Positions 28,401 through 38,521 are shown, counted from the stretch's first letter. The stretch is 64,000 nt of DNA from Acanthaster planci (GCF_001949145.1 NW_019091394.1:170302-234301), one strand, 5' to 3'. A program made the numbers and translations. The notes: generated by a model not told the origin, from the letters alone.

Positions 28401-31400
28401 AATTTCCACGGAGCTAAATTGATGAAGAGAGGCCTACTGACACGACGGATACATTCATGGTTGCCATGACCCACTGGCTGTTCCAAACTGTCATAACAAC
28501 AATGAACAGACATCAAACAGGGCGGCAATGCAGTCATTTTCTTTTTTTTCCCCCTTCATATCATAATTGCTGTTTTTATTGCTTGACTAGAATTTCTGCT
28601 GGTTATATTGTCATGAAGTGATGTAGTTCACTGAGATGAGATGTCTTCAAAAAATTCTTCAATTTTGTTAAAATCTTTCCTGTTATAATTACATTTTTGC
28701 TGGAGTTGTGATAAAAAAAGCTTTAAAAATTAGCTGTATTTATTATTCTTTGGAATGTATGAAAGAAAATCAACATCTCATTGTTAACATCAGCTAATTT
28801 CCTTAAACTCTGATTGATGTTTGTTTTATGTAAATAAATCTGTCACTTCAAAGAAGTTCTTTTAATACAATTAGCGTAATAGGTGCTGTTACTATCTTTA
28901 CAGTACAGTACTTGATCTTCTTTAAGATAAATGAATGGAATTTGAACACAAAAGACACCAACCAAAAAAAAACAACTTGCCAGCCACAAATTTGACATAA
29001 TTGGTTGTCTAGTCAAAACACCACCAACACGGTCTGCAAACACATGCCAACACAGACCACACATGGCATCAGCACATACACTGTACACGTTGGACCAGCA
29101 CATGAATATTTCTGTTTGGTTTAACACATGCCTCCACGATTACTCATGGGCAATGGGGAAACACCCTATGACGGCAATGGAACCCAGGTAACAGCTCTTG
29201 CTCTTACCGAGTACCAGGCATATTATCCACCATCACGACTCACATCAACTTAACACCCGCCGGCCATCTGGATGTCTGTCTGTCGTCATCGCAATGGAAT
29301 TACATCATCTTTCATTTTGGAAACTTGACATCATGGATTTGATGACTTGGATTTTAATTTGTCAATTTCAAACAACCTGAAACTTGAAAGAGGATTTTAA
29401 TTTATGTCCAATTAGGGACATTACCCTAATCTAATTATATCAATATGATTAAATTATGTCTGCAAATGCAACTAATTCTTAATAATGGTTAGGTTTCATT
29501 ATGGCTAAAGTCAACAAAATTACTCTCCATTCAAAATAAGAATTCCTATCTGTGACCCCCTCATCTGTGACAATTCACTGACAATATCTGACCTTTTTTA
29601 TGCAGTCTGTATTGTTTATACTTGTACATGCCACAACAGATGTTTTCAATTTACATTGTTAATTTCATAATTACACTACAGAAATGACAAATGTCCGTGA
29701 CAGGAATTTGATGAGCAAAAAGTAAATAAACGCCTGCAAACTGAAAGCCAACCTTCTACAAAAGGCCGAAGCACTGTATATCTTGGCCACGCCCCCTCCT
29801 CCCACCACTGAATATCATTACTCATGTGGGCTACCACATAAGAACTGACACACAAGATCCAAAGTTCACCATGCACTGTAATCGAGTCATGTACATAGGC
29901 CAGCAATATTTACTTAAACAGTTTGGTGTGCAGCTCTTAAATTGCCCCTACACAAGTCAACAAACTGACTGATAACGAGAGGGCAGGTTTATTTATTTAC
30001 ATGCATATTTAATTTCCGTTTTTTTTCTGGGAGGGCCGTATCATTGGAATTTTGATGGGGCTCATCTTTGGACAGACCAGCGAAATAATGTGCAGATTTT
30101 ATGTACATGTACTAGAAATTCAGTACAACTCACTACAATGAACACACGCTCACCATATTAGGCAAACATGTGCATGCACATGTTCCCTGTTTTCAACTAA
30201 CCATATATTAAGATTGAAAGTACGTAAGCCTGTACATTGCAAGAATATCATCTGTCAAGAATACGGGCAGATGGAGGGGAGAGGAGAAGGTGCCCAGGTG
30301 GCCATGCCCCCACCCCCACAAAAAGCCAAAACATGATGCAAAGAAACGGGATTTGTTTGTTTATTTATTTGATGGTCTCTCTGCATTTTATTTGTGTGTG
30401 CCCTTCATTTCTCTTCCTTTCAAAAATGTGTAAAAGCCCCCAAATGTATGACCAACATCATCCCTAATAAATCACATCTACCAGTACAACAAAATATTTA
30501 CAACTTTTCGTCCCCCCCTCCCACAGAAAAAGGTTTGACCCACCCGAAAATGTACATGTACATGTAATCCTGGATCCATCCTTGTGATCAGTGATGATCT
30601 GAATTGGTTCCCTTTATTTCTACTGCTTTTGAGGTTACCAGGTTGAAGAAATAATCATATCGGGAAGATTGGGCTGTGGTGTTGTCGCACTTCAATCATT
30701 TTTAAGTACATGTACCACAGGGCCTTGAAAAATGATACAAATAGGCCCGACATAAAAATCAATGCACACATGACATGGAAGCTCCTGCAAATCAATGTAC
30801 ATTTGTCTGTTAAGACTACAAAAGAGATGACCTCATTTTACTTCAATGTCCTGCTGCCAGGCACAAATGTAACAAAATGTCACTCATTCCCAGGAGAATT
30901 TCAAAAAAACTTTCATTAAATGGCCGTACCCCATTTGAACGAGTAAGCACCCCTTCAAAAGAGACTCGGACAAGTTTTACGCATAAAGTTAAGCATTCCT
31001 TTAAAGTTGTTTTCAACCTTTGTAACAATTGTGCATACATGCTTTGTGCATATGTACTAGTTGCTTGGGTACATCTGTCAATGTGACAGTGTGGATCTTA
31101 CAATAACACTGGCACCATAACTACAACAGATATTCCATTGAACTCACTTTATCCTTTTACAAACGAGTAGGTGCATAGTTGAACTTAGGTCAGAAAAAAA
31201 GAAATTTGTAAAGAAAAACTTGAGGGACTGCACAGTCTGGCTTTTAACAACTTTCCAGTGGTACAAACAGAAAGACTATGAATGACGGCCGGTTAAATTC
31301 CAGGAAATAACACAACAATAGTCCTTCAGTTGAACCATAGACAAGAGGTCAAGACTTCCCTCACAGCTTGTCAGTTTGTTAATAGGTGGTGATCTGTCAA

Positions 31401-33025
31401 AATGATTAAAAGGGAACTGTTTTTTGAAGAGGGAGGGTTTCTGAAGTCTTTTCCCGACACTCAGTCACTAGGAATAGTCAGTATACACTGAATGGAAACA
31501 TTTGAATTCAGTAGCATAAGAAATTAACTGGATTCTTTAAATACTGTCAAGAAAGACTCAGATTGTACCAAAAAAATTAATTAGTTGACAAATCTACCAC
31601 ACAGAACCAGGAGAACTCTCAGTAGATCCTGATAAACTTCAGGAAATTGTGACATTGTAACATTTTAGGGAAGCAAAATCAGTACATCCATCCACATAAT
31701 TTTAGGACTAACTCACAATCATGAAAACCGTGGATATGTCCATACTGGGTGCAATCAACTCATGGCAGCCATTTTAGTTGCTCTTCAGGAACAATCACCT
31801 TTTCTCTCTTTCTCCGATTTCTTTAAAACCGTGTAAACATGTGATTAAGATTTAAGTCAAAGATTTCTAACAGGATCACTGATCTGCACTTTTAAGTTTC
31901 CATACGTTGAATAAACCAAAACATCAAACGTACATTCCTTCAAATTACAAAACGTGTAAGACACTGACACAACTGAATCAATTAAACCATTTAAGAGGCT
32001 TTATATCACTATTAGTCTGTACATGATGAGCAGTACATCATTATTTGGATGCAATGAATTCAATTAATGTGTTGGGAATAATTGGCTAGTCAGCACTATC
32101 ACCTGATTGCTCTGTGATTGGTCAATTAGGTATGAAATCTCCAACTTAACTTCTCTTTTTTGAAAGAATCGGAAAGAGTTCCATACAGAGAAAACACTTC
32201 TTTTCCCCTTAAAATGCTATAGCAGCTGTCAAAAAGTATTAATATGTGCTAAAAAGTGAGATTTAGCTGAGAAAATTCCAAAGCATATACTTAGAAAATA
32301 CTTTGGCCTTTTCAAACAAGTCTCATAGGTTTGTGAACAGAGCCTCAAGTGTTGTCCGTATATGGAACTCATTCCAAAAAGCTTTCACAACCGTGAATTA
32401 AAAAAATGGCAATTGGCTGATGGTGCAGTCATCCATGTCATCAAGAACTGTGCAAAGATCCTGAATATTGACTCATTGGCAAAGATCGAATGATCGCGTA
32501 TAACACTGACCAAACACATCCAACAAACATGAGTGATGGAAACAGCTTAGTAGGGCTCAGCGAGGGTACACTGTAAGTGTACACTGGCATGCAGTTCGGC
32601 AAAGGCAAGTATTTGGGAGCAACACTCAATTCTACAGTTGTCATCTGATTTCCCTGCATTACACGGTGTAAATCATTTGAACATACTTGACAGCATCATA
32701 GTTGCAACGTGAGAGTAAAATATGTCTTATAGTCATGATGTCTTGAGTGGTATTGGCATTCTGTGATAGCCTAGTCCTGGGGCCGGACTACATGTACTTC
32801 GTCCCATGTCAACCTGTCTTGTTTGATCGATCCGAATGCCGTTCAAATTTCTGACTTACCTACGTCCACTGTATCCATCAGATCAAAGTTGTCCGCACTC
32901 TTGGGAAAATCCCTCATATTCCTACCGCTTAAATTCAATATTCCAGTCATGTGAGCATCATCTAGGACCTTCTCTAAAGACCGCAATTGGGCCCCTCCTA
33001 AGTGGTGCGAAACGGGGACCGCCAT
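443..33025 (-). CDS. LRCH: LRCH protein (leucine-rich repeat and calponin homology domain), 3' end outside window
   Basis: Coding exons, 5' to 3': 33025-32860, 19756-19612, 12840-12714, 12393-12288, 12180-12044, 11757-11636, 10671-10510, 9621-9547, 7789-7678, 7244-7020, 5344-5121, 3930-3874, 1423-1177, 977-785, 555-443. All have AG/GT borders and compatible phases and give 737 residues before the left edge. Order: short N-terminus (1-55), leucine-rich repeats (56-227), acidic and charged linker, then a segment containing EAQLARRRQEEEKARNKQIQ, close to the conserved pre-CH segment of vertebrate LRCH proteins. The CH domain should lie left of base 1. The start MAVPVSHHLGG is chosen because it sits in CAAAATGGCGG and because LRCH N-termini are short; in-frame ATGs at 33172 and 33121 remain possible. 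Known family role: cytoplasmic scaffolds that bind DOCK-family Cdc42/Rac exchange factors. Which vertebrate paralogue it matches is not decided here; the neighbourhood favours LRCH3. Confidence 0.93.
1418..1427 (-). other. Tandem TAGTAG acceptor at LRCH exon 13
   Basis: The minus strand reads CGTTAGTAG then GATGTC. Splicing after the first TAG gives I-R-M at the junction and after the second gives M-M. Both keep phase with exon 12, so a one-codon NAGNAG alternative is possible. Confidence 0.55.
1650..1655 (-). terminator. AATAAA polyadenylation signal for the alternative LRCH terminal exon
   Basis: The minus strand reads AATAAA at this position, about 100 nt past the TAA stop of the membrane-anchor exon. 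The spacing is normal for a short 3' UTR and supports that exon as a genuine transcript end. Confidence 0.55.
1756..1981 (-). CDS. LRCH: Alternative LRCH 3' terminal exon encoding a membrane anchor
   Basis: A good acceptor (pyrimidine-rich tract ending TGTCACAG) at 1982 opens a 226-nt exon with one leading base, 74 codons and a TAA stop. The leading base fits the phase-2 donors of exon 12 (3874) and exon 11 (5121). The reading is LATKLELVGKILNINV..., then a hydrophobic run FFYTIVLAVLINICVVCFF, then a basic tail CLKRRKTAGSY. An AATAAA signal lies about 100 nt downstream. Used as the last exon, it would give a protein of about 627 residues with LRRs but no CH domain and a C-terminal transmembrane helix. 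A hydrophobic anchor followed by basic residues at the extreme C-terminus resembles tail-anchored proteins; that is inference. No transcript evidence is available here. Confidence 0.62.
2941..3192. repeat. 19-bp G-rich minisatellite interrupted by an assembly gap
   Basis: Units of GGTGAGATGGGGGCAGGGT are repeated on both sides of a 127-base run of N (2989-3115). Later copies carry a variant, GGTCAGATGG. Array length is unknown because the gap falls inside it. It lies in the LRCH intron between exons 12 and 13. Confidence 0.9.
3874..11757 (-). CDS. LRCH: LRCH exons 6-12: acidic linker and charged helix
   Basis: Exons 11757-11636, 10671-10510, 9621-9547, 7789-7678, 7244-7020, 5344-5121 and 3930-3874. 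Recognisable blocks are GYIDGDKRWSATE (matching DKRWSGNE of human LRCH3 as I recall it) and the acidic ADIDYIDTGEDGMEDGE in exon 10. Exon 11 encodes a long Glu/Arg/Gln-rich stretch (RQEEAERQWQQEEERWKTER) that should be helical or coiled coil. Exon 12 is 57 nt with both borders in phase 2, so it can be skipped without a frame change. The exon 7 donor is the least certain: GTATTT after 10510 was chosen over an upstream GTATGT, and both keep phase 2. Confidence 0.82.
6143..6274. repeat. 56-bp foldback (inverted repeat) in an LRCH intron
   Basis: Bases 6143-6198 and 6219-6274 are reverse complements at about 47 of 56 positions, with a 20-nt loop. Each arm carries a core CAAGATGGCTGC (YY1-like), and the arms end in TGGAGGTTTT / AAAACCTCCA. 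It could be a small MITE or a hairpin-forming RNA. It contains no open coding signal. Confidence 0.75.
7371..7412 (+). repeat. tRNA-like fragment (SINE candidate)
   Basis: The 17 nt at 7391-7407 (ACAGG, TTCAAAT, CCTGT) form a perfect T-arm with a pol III B box. An A-box-like AAGCTCAGCTGAGG lies just upstream at 7373, but the anticodon arm between them is missing. That fits a tRNA-derived SINE or decayed tRNA rather than a working tRNA. Confidence 0.45.
12044..19756 (-). CDS. LRCH: LRCH exons 2-5: leucine-rich repeat domain
   Basis: Four exons (19756-19612, 12840-12714, 12393-12288, 12180-12044) encode residues 56-227. Successive LRRs read VSLERLNCYNNAIRTVPDAF, LEVLIVSNNKLVALPPAVG, ESLKELNLRRNHLMQLPEE and LVMLDVSCNKITFIPP, followed by a cap ending NPLEMPPAQ. 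They follow the LxxLxLxxNxLxxLP pattern of the short intracellular (Ras-suppressor-like) LRR class. Intron phases are 1, 2, 0, 1 and 0. The exon 6 start, VCTRGKVHIFKYLN, is nearly the same as the vertebrate LRCH segment right after the LRRs, which fixes family membership. Confidence 0.93.
15730..15790. repeat. TACATG palindromic hexamer repeats
   Basis: The run at 15730-15755 is a perfect (TACATG) array and a second run follows at 15775-15790. The unit is self-complementary when repeated. Similar short runs recur throughout 14.8-30.6 kb and again at 62.6 kb. Confidence 0.9.
18898..19255. mobile_element. Possible MITE-like element with repeated CATGACTTTCCA motifs
   Basis: The left end reads CAGGGTTTCTGCA and the right end reads TGACTGAAAGCCCT. 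The inside has repeated CATGACTTTCCAAGACTTTC and TTTTCCA words. These are the reverse complement of the GTCATGGAA words in the element at 41351-41597, which suggests one family in opposite orientation. Confidence 0.4.
20643..20674. repeat. TACATG repeat cluster in LRCH intron 1
   Basis: Two TACATG runs flank CCGTA within about 30 bases. Related runs occur near 21608, 22495, 22818, 23457, 23935, 24151 and 30549. Confidence 0.85.
24055..24120. repeat. 19-bp direct repeat
   Basis: GCTTGTCAACTGACAGGAC occurs exactly at 24055-24073 and 24102-24120, a 47-base period. A longer relation between the flanks is not obvious. Confidence 0.8.
24367..24381. repeat. (GT)n microsatellite
   Basis: Uninterrupted GT dinucleotides occur inside LRCH intron 1. 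Confidence 0.85.
27168..27245. mobile_element. Fragment with repeated GGGTACCCG words, possible MITE end
   Basis: The segment begins CTAGGGGTGTGCATT and then shows two copies of CGGGTACCCG separated by about 22 bases. The start resembles ends of hAT-type non-autonomous elements known from other animals. No partner end was found. Confidence 0.3.
27628..27653 (+). other. G-quadruplex motif
   Basis: Five runs of four or five G, each separated by a single A, lie on the plus strand, the non-template strand for neither flanking exon. This exceeds the usual four-run G-quadruplex pattern. Confidence 0.7.
28084..28168. repeat. Pair of GGTGTC short hairpins
   Basis: GGGTGTC/GACACCC (28085-28104) and GGTGTCA/TGACACC (28152-28168) form two small hairpins within 90 bases, with more GGTGT/ACACC words between. 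It looks like a decayed palindromic repeat. Confidence 0.5.
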
Positions 33026-33085
33026 TTTGATAAGCGGAATTGACAAAAATTTATCTGAAAAAAAAACATCCCGGAAAGGGCTTGG

Positions 33086-33500
33086 CAGCAGAGGGCGCCA
33101 TGCCACAACAGTGACGGACATTTCATTCTTATAGAGGGCGCTATTTCCAATTTGGTAAACATTCAAAGGCAACGTAGGGGGCGGTATTCCACTTTTACGC
33201 AGAATTCAGCAACCAAAAGAGGGCGCTGCTAAGTATGTTATAGCGCCCTCTTTTGAAGTTTCCCTCTGACAGTAATCACGTGTATAGCGCCCTCTATAAA
33301 AATACGCCTGACAAAAAAAAGGTTACAGCGCCACCTTACGAGTATCACTTTTTTAGCAATATCCGAAACGGGCTTACTGAGCTACGGCTAGGTCTATTGT
33401 GACGTGTATCCGTACATTTCCAATGGAGCGAAAACCGTAACTCTAGACAACAGATTCGGATGCACTTTCATTTAAACCAGCATCACAGCGCCCTCTATCC
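33086..33500. promoter_or_regulatory. Cluster of GAGGGCGC boxes upstream of LRCH
   Basis: Six copies of GAGGGCGC occur in about 410 bases upstream of the LRCH start codon. Three are in plus orientation (near 33091, 33134, 33230) and then three are inverted (near 33243, 33288, 33489). The first reads GCAGCAGAGGGCGCCA, which resembles the CTCF core consensus. The cluster covers the likely LRCH promoter or 5' UTR. The same word also occurs elsewhere (10199), so part of the signal may be a dispersed repeat. Confidence 0.45.
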
Positions 33501-34589
33501 TTGTCTGCTGGTTTCAACTTGTCAATAAATTGTCCCCCCAGAAAAAAGAATAAAAAATAAACTCATATTCAAGCTACAAAGATTCAAATACTAAGATCTC
33601 TGCGTTTCATTATCCCCCCCCGAAAAGATTGCAACCCATTTCTTCCCCTTTCTGCTCAGAAAATTGGAGATAAAATTGTGGAAAATGCCATCCTGTCATT
33701 TCACGTTCATTTACTGACACTTATTTCACCATCATGCAGAGCAACGTGCAGACCAAAAGAAATAAAACAAATTCCCATATTATCTTTTACATGCACGAGA
33801 CCTCAGAGACAATCAAACTGAAAGTAAATTCGGGAATACTTGGCAGCTTTAATCATGGAGGAAGGACTTGAAGATACTTTAGTTCAACCTGTTCTAAAAC
33901 ATCTAAGATCAGTTTTCTGAACAGGCAATCACAACTTTTTTAGCTCAAATCCAGTGTCATAAACTTTGAATGGAAAAATAGAATTTCATTAGAATACAGC
34001 TGTTTTAATGGACGGAAAGGTAAGATTACAAAATTAATGCATAACAACAATGTTTTTTATATAAAAACTTCAGACTCATCATAACTTCAACTGATCAGTT
34101 ATTACAAAATTTCCACAAACGATTCAATTCCCCAAATTAAGTTTGTAAAACTTCAAGACAAATAGATTTTAAAATACACATTTTTTTCTCCCGTTTCTTC
34201 TGTGAAAAGTGTGAAATGTGATGTTAGACTCGGTACGGTATTGAAATAATGCACCTGAACTAAATACACAAAGGCACTGTACTTCTCAGCTACGAGCCAC
34301 AACTGGACGGTTTTACTACTGAAAACAGGATTTGGATAAAAATTGAAAAGCACGCATCAGCAAATATTCATTTCAATTTCACAATCAACAATGGCTCAAA
34401 ATATTCCCCAAACTCTAGGTTGGTATGTCATGGGATGACTACAGCAGCGCATCTTCACCATTTTTTACACTTGTCTTATCTTCACAGTGTTTCCATCTGC
34501 AGAATTTTTTACAATTATCCCTGACTGTGACGTACCAATACAAGTGGTGGTATATACAGGGGCAAACCTTAAAGAAAAAGCCAACACAT
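33501..34589. other. Intergenic stretch between IQCG stop and LRCH 5' region
   Basis: This AT-rich stretch should hold the IQCG 3' UTR on the minus strand and any distal LRCH promoter. I did not find a clear AATAAA in the expected place and no gene. Confidence 0.5.
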
Positions 34590-34715
34590 CTACTTCTTTT
34601 TCTTTCCTTTTTTCTTGCCGGATCCCTTCTTTCCTTTCTTCCCTTTCTTCTTCTTTTTCTTGCTGTAGGGGCCAAGTTGCCGACGGACCATAATGCCACG
34701 CCACCAGGACTGTAA
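34590..34715 (-). CDS. IQCG: IQCG exon 8: IQ motif and lysine tail
   Basis: This last exon encodes LQSWWRGIMVRRQLG, which fits the calmodulin-binding IQ pattern (I/L)QxxxRGxxxR. It ends in a Lys/Gly run that finishes GSGKKKGKKKK and a TAG stop. Human IQCG ends in a similar Lys/Gly-rich tail. Confidence 0.93.
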   Translation of the reverse strand, partial: LQSWWRGIMVRRQLGPYSKKKKKKGKKGKKGSGKKKGKKKK

Positions 34716-37700
34716 CTGCAAGTTGAAAAAAGGAAGACACCCCCAAGAAATTCTTAGTACTCAACCAAGCATTCTATACACCCTGTACTTTCAAACTCTG
34801 ACATTAGCTTAAGTTTTTGCAAATTCAGAGCTCAAACCAAACAAATCCAGGCGTTTCCCATCAAGATCTGAGGTGGCTTGTTCGGTGGGGTGGGAACTCC
34901 GAGTCTCTCTTACCTTGACCGTCGACTTGAGTTCCTCCAGCTCTTGTTCCTGTAATCTTCGGATTTTTTCCTTCTCTATTCTGTCTTCAACAACAACTTG
35001 CTCATACTCGGCATACTGTGACCAAAGAAAGAAAAAATTCCACTTGTGAATGCTCTTGCCCACCCAAAAGCAGAATTGCCATGAGCTAAATCTTCAATGC
35101 GGGAAATAACGAACAGAAAAGCTGTTTCAAACATCTTATTGGAGTGATTTGAAACAGACACGGCTTCACGTCAGAGGGACCTGACGTTTCAATTCTTACA
35201 GAATATTTTTCGGTGGCAATGTAAGACCCACTAACGTTTAAGCTCTGTCATTAATGAACAAAATAATTGCCACAAGACGGGCACAATTATGGGTGAAGTG
35301 TGCATATCCCAGCCAATTTGCCACTCACACATAACAAAGGCAAAACCTGTACACTGCAAAAAATAAACTTTTGACAATGCTATTAAAAAAAACGAATGGG
35401 GTGAAGTTACTAAGTTTGAAGTTTTTATTTTATTTACCATTTCTGGTAATGATACCAAGAGTTCCTCAAAAGCACCCTAAGCACTCTTGCTCCCAGCCTG
35501 AAGAAAACTGAGGTTTAGCTGTACTTAATGCATTTCCTTTGAACAATTTAAATCTAATCTAAAACTTAGCAAAGCTAAAATTAAATGTCCAGAGACCAAT
35601 TTTCTGAACCCAACATTCAGCTCGGAAAGACAAATTCAGACACCCTCTAGCTACAACATGCTACCGAGATGATTGAGCTCAGAGGGGGTATGGTCTTACC
35701 AGCCTGGTGAGTTCTTGCAGTCTGGAGAGGTCATTGGCCTTGGAGGCCTTCAGCACCTCCAGCTGGTGGGTCTTCTGGTCAACATCCTTGTCATACTTCT
35801 CCATCCAGTAATCAACTTTCTCTTCTAACTCCTGGAAAGCAATGAGGAAGACAAAAAATCCAAGGTGAATGTAACATCAAGGCATTTTGGATTGCTCAAA
35901 TGAACTGCACAAGAACACAAAGTGAAGCACACACCTATTTCAAGAAAAATCAGCTCACTCGAGGTATGAACCCACAACCTTCAGGACAGAGTACCAGTTG
36001 CTCCACTCAGTGGGAAACCATGCCCATCGTTGAGCAGTCTTGAAAATTGTCACAGTCTCTATCCAAACCACTAAAGGTTCATAACCAAGTTTATCATATG
36101 ACAAGAGTTGCAGCAGAGTTCAGCACACTCAATGAGGATTCAACATTTTACCATCACTGAGAAAACTGACTGCATGTGTAAACCAGTTTGAGGCAAACTC
36201 AACACTCGTGCTTGTGAGTTAGAGACCAATATTTTGGCACTAAGATTATGCAGTGTTTACACACTAGCTCACTGGCTAACTTGTGACATCTTCCCCCATG
36301 GTTTTAACGTAAGCATCTCTTACCGTCTGATGTGCCTTGAGGTACTGCTCAATTTCCTGGTTGACGCGAATCTCCTCATCAATCTTCTTCTTGATGAGCT
36401 GCCAATCAAAGAATTCCAACAAATTTCATGAATTATTCAAGACCTAATACACAAGAATGCATAAGACCGTGGTATATCTCACATGAGAAGGAAAAGGTTC
36501 CACAGGATCACTTGACCGATACCCACCACAGAACCAAGACTCAGTTTTAGGACCCCAAAGTCCCCCAAGCTCACCTCAATCTCATCCTTGAGCTGTTTCT
36601 CGCTCAGCATGCACCTCTTCTGCACCTGGTAGACGGCCACCTCGGCATCCTTCTGCACATACTTGCCCTCCATACTGGTCTTGGCCTTCATCTCCTGCAG
36701 CTGGTCCTTGAGGTGGGCGATCATCTCATTCCGCTGCTGGGTCTCCTCTTCCAACTCCACCTTGACATTTTGGATCTGGCGCTGGAGGCTGCGGATGCGC
36801 TTACGTCCTTCCTCCTCCCTGAGGGGAAAATAAAGACGGGGTGAGGTTACGGGTCACAAGGCAGTGGAGGGGAGGAGTGTGCGATTCCCTCATAAGATTT
36901 GGACGAGAATCTCCTGTGGAGCTCCAGTGGGAATTGGTCCAGAGGAGGCCCACGGCTTGCCTAGAGCCAGCTTCATCTTTTGGCATTGCAGTGTACTTGT
37001 GATTAAGAACGCGCATATTTGTGTCTAAAGCGTTCCCCAGTGGCAAAAGGCTACCTGCAGACCTCAACAGCATCTGTTCTTGACTGAGAAGTTCTTGGTC
37101 GAGTAGCTAACATAAATTTTGGCATGTTTGTAATTCAAGAGACCTGAACTCTCAGAATGAGACCATTTCTTGACAGCACATGGAAGCTTCTTCAGACTTG
37201 GCCTTGTGCAATTTTGTTTCCACCTGTCACTCACTTGAGGATGGTGTTTTGTAGTTCTGCCTTCTTGTCTCGCTCTGCTGTGACTGACTGGATGAGACTC
37301 GTGAACGTCTTCTCAAGGGTAATCTCCTCCATGGCCTCCGACAAGACATCTTGGAGGAACTGCCTAAATTTCAAGGTAAGGACAATAATATTAAACCACT
37401 AAGAAAAAAAAATCACAACTGACAGGTCTTTTGAGACAAGGATCAAATATTCTCTCACCGACGTAAGTAAAAACAAAGGGACAATATTTGATCTTTCAAA
37501 GTACCAACTACCTCTCCTGACATCACCAGATCTACAAAACAACATCTGTCGGCCCTATCATATGATTTCCATATCAATTTATTGGTGTAATTTTCCTGGC
37601 TCAAAAAATACAATATGAGGTCCACTTCCAGATCAACACCAGCTGTCATTATCCAGTGTGCTTGACTGGTTAGCTGAGACACTGCTAAGCTAAGCGAGTT

Positions 37701-38498
37701 GTGGGCTCATATCCCCTTCAGTAGATTACTGGCTTTTATTACCTGGCTCAGTGACTACGTTATGCCCGACTTCAGTACTGTCCCAACTAGTGTGGGACAG
37801 ATGCTGTCATTTCAGGCATAACAATGACAGAGAGTCTATCACACCCTTACCTGTCTACTTGCATCTTGGCCAAGTTGTCCGACGTCAACGGGCTCTGCTT
37901 CAGGCTCTTGCTGAAAGTCTGTGTGGCGTGCCGGATCCCACCCACCACACTGCTGATCTCCTCCTCGGTCGCCTTGAGGTGGTTGGCATCTCCCTTTCTG
38001 CCACCGGCTCGGAGCTCTGCCCTCTTGGCAATCAGGCCCTCGTACTTGGATTCCAATTGTTTCTGGCTGTCTATGATTTTACCAATTTCATCTCCCACCA
38101 TCTGTTACCAAAGTATAAAACAAGTTATGTTCATGCTACACTACTTATTAGGTTGGGGTTGCTTTAAAGACTACTTGCAAATTCTTAAAAATGAAAGAGT
38201 TTCACCAGTGTAAGGATTCATTCAAACTATACACAGCCAGTGGGTCTGATGTTTTGGGGGAAAGATTTAACTTTCCCATATGGACAAACAAACATATTTC
38301 AGAAACGTCTCGGATTGCAACAGGAATTTAATTTGGCCCTATCCAAATTGAATCTCAAAGCCAGAGTTTTACCTCACTTGCATCTGCTCTGCCCTCAAAC
38401 GTCTGGGGCATAATCTTTCCAAGGATGGCTAGCTGGTCCACTGTGTCCTCCAGCACCGTGGTAATATAGACCGAGTCCAGGTCAGTTAACTCTGACAT
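34590..38498 (-). CDS. IQCG: IQ motif-containing protein G / dynein regulatory complex subunit 9
   Basis: Eight coding exons: 38498-38373, 38101-37851, 37363-37235, 36820-36575, 36398-36324, 35831-35700, 35015-34914, 34715-34590. The protein is about 394 residues (human about 443). Strong family matches, recalled from human IQCG, are VLEDTVDQLAILGKIMPQ near the N-terminus, AHLKDQLQEMKAKTSMEG in the coiled coil, EEKVDYWMEKYDKD, YEQVVVEDRIEKEKI and the IQ motif LQSWWRGIMVRRQLG. IQCG/DRC9 is a calmodulin-binding coiled-coil subunit of the nexin-dynein regulatory complex of motile axonemes. A 5' UTR exon may join at 38521, where the minus strand has a TTTAG acceptor 23 nt before the ATG. Exon 4 carries a 2-base insertion that breaks the frame; the other seven exons are intact. 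Confidence 0.94.
35955..36020 (-). repeat. tRNA-derived SINE candidate in IQCG intron 5
   Basis: The minus strand shows an A-box-like ACTGAGTGGAGCAACTGG followed about 25 nt later by GTTGTGGGTTCATACC, a B-box match. The layout is that of tRNA-derived SINE heads. Confidence 0.5.
36779..36784 (-). other. IQCG: Two-base insertion breaking the frame of IQCG exon 4
   Basis: Exon 4 is 246 nt from acceptor to donor, but its junction phases require 244 (mod 3). The frame reads EEEGRKRIRSLQR correctly from the 5' side and QIQNVKVELEEE from the 3' side. The two frames meet at a GCGCGC run where GCGC would keep the frame. The downstream frame has a TAA 24 nt upstream of the site, so no alternative start of the exon rescues it. 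Confidence 0.75.
37660..37716 (+). repeat. tRNA-derived SINE candidate in IQCG intron 2
   Basis: The plus strand shows TGGTTAGCTGAGACACTG followed by GTTGTGGGCTCATATCCC. It has the same A-box/B-box order and a similar GTTGTGGG lead-in as the element at 35955-36020. Confidence 0.5.
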
Positions 38499-38521
38499 GG
38501 TTGTGTATATTGGCGCCACTG

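Larger units (their letters stand above)
19757..32859 (-). other. LRCH intron 1, 13.1 kb
   Basis: The intron runs from donor G/GTAAGT at 32859 to the acceptor ending CCCCAG at 19757. It is AT-rich with many TACATG runs, a (GT)n tract at 24367-24381, a G-quadruplex motif and small inverted-repeat elements. I found no nested gene. Open frames here lack splice context and recognisable domains. Confidence 0.75.

Noticed and set aside
34425-34764. Overlapping open frames on both strands at the IQCG 3' end
   Set aside because: The lysine-rich last exon of IQCG produces long open shadow frames. Only the minus-strand frame with the IQ motif joins the upstream exons in phase.
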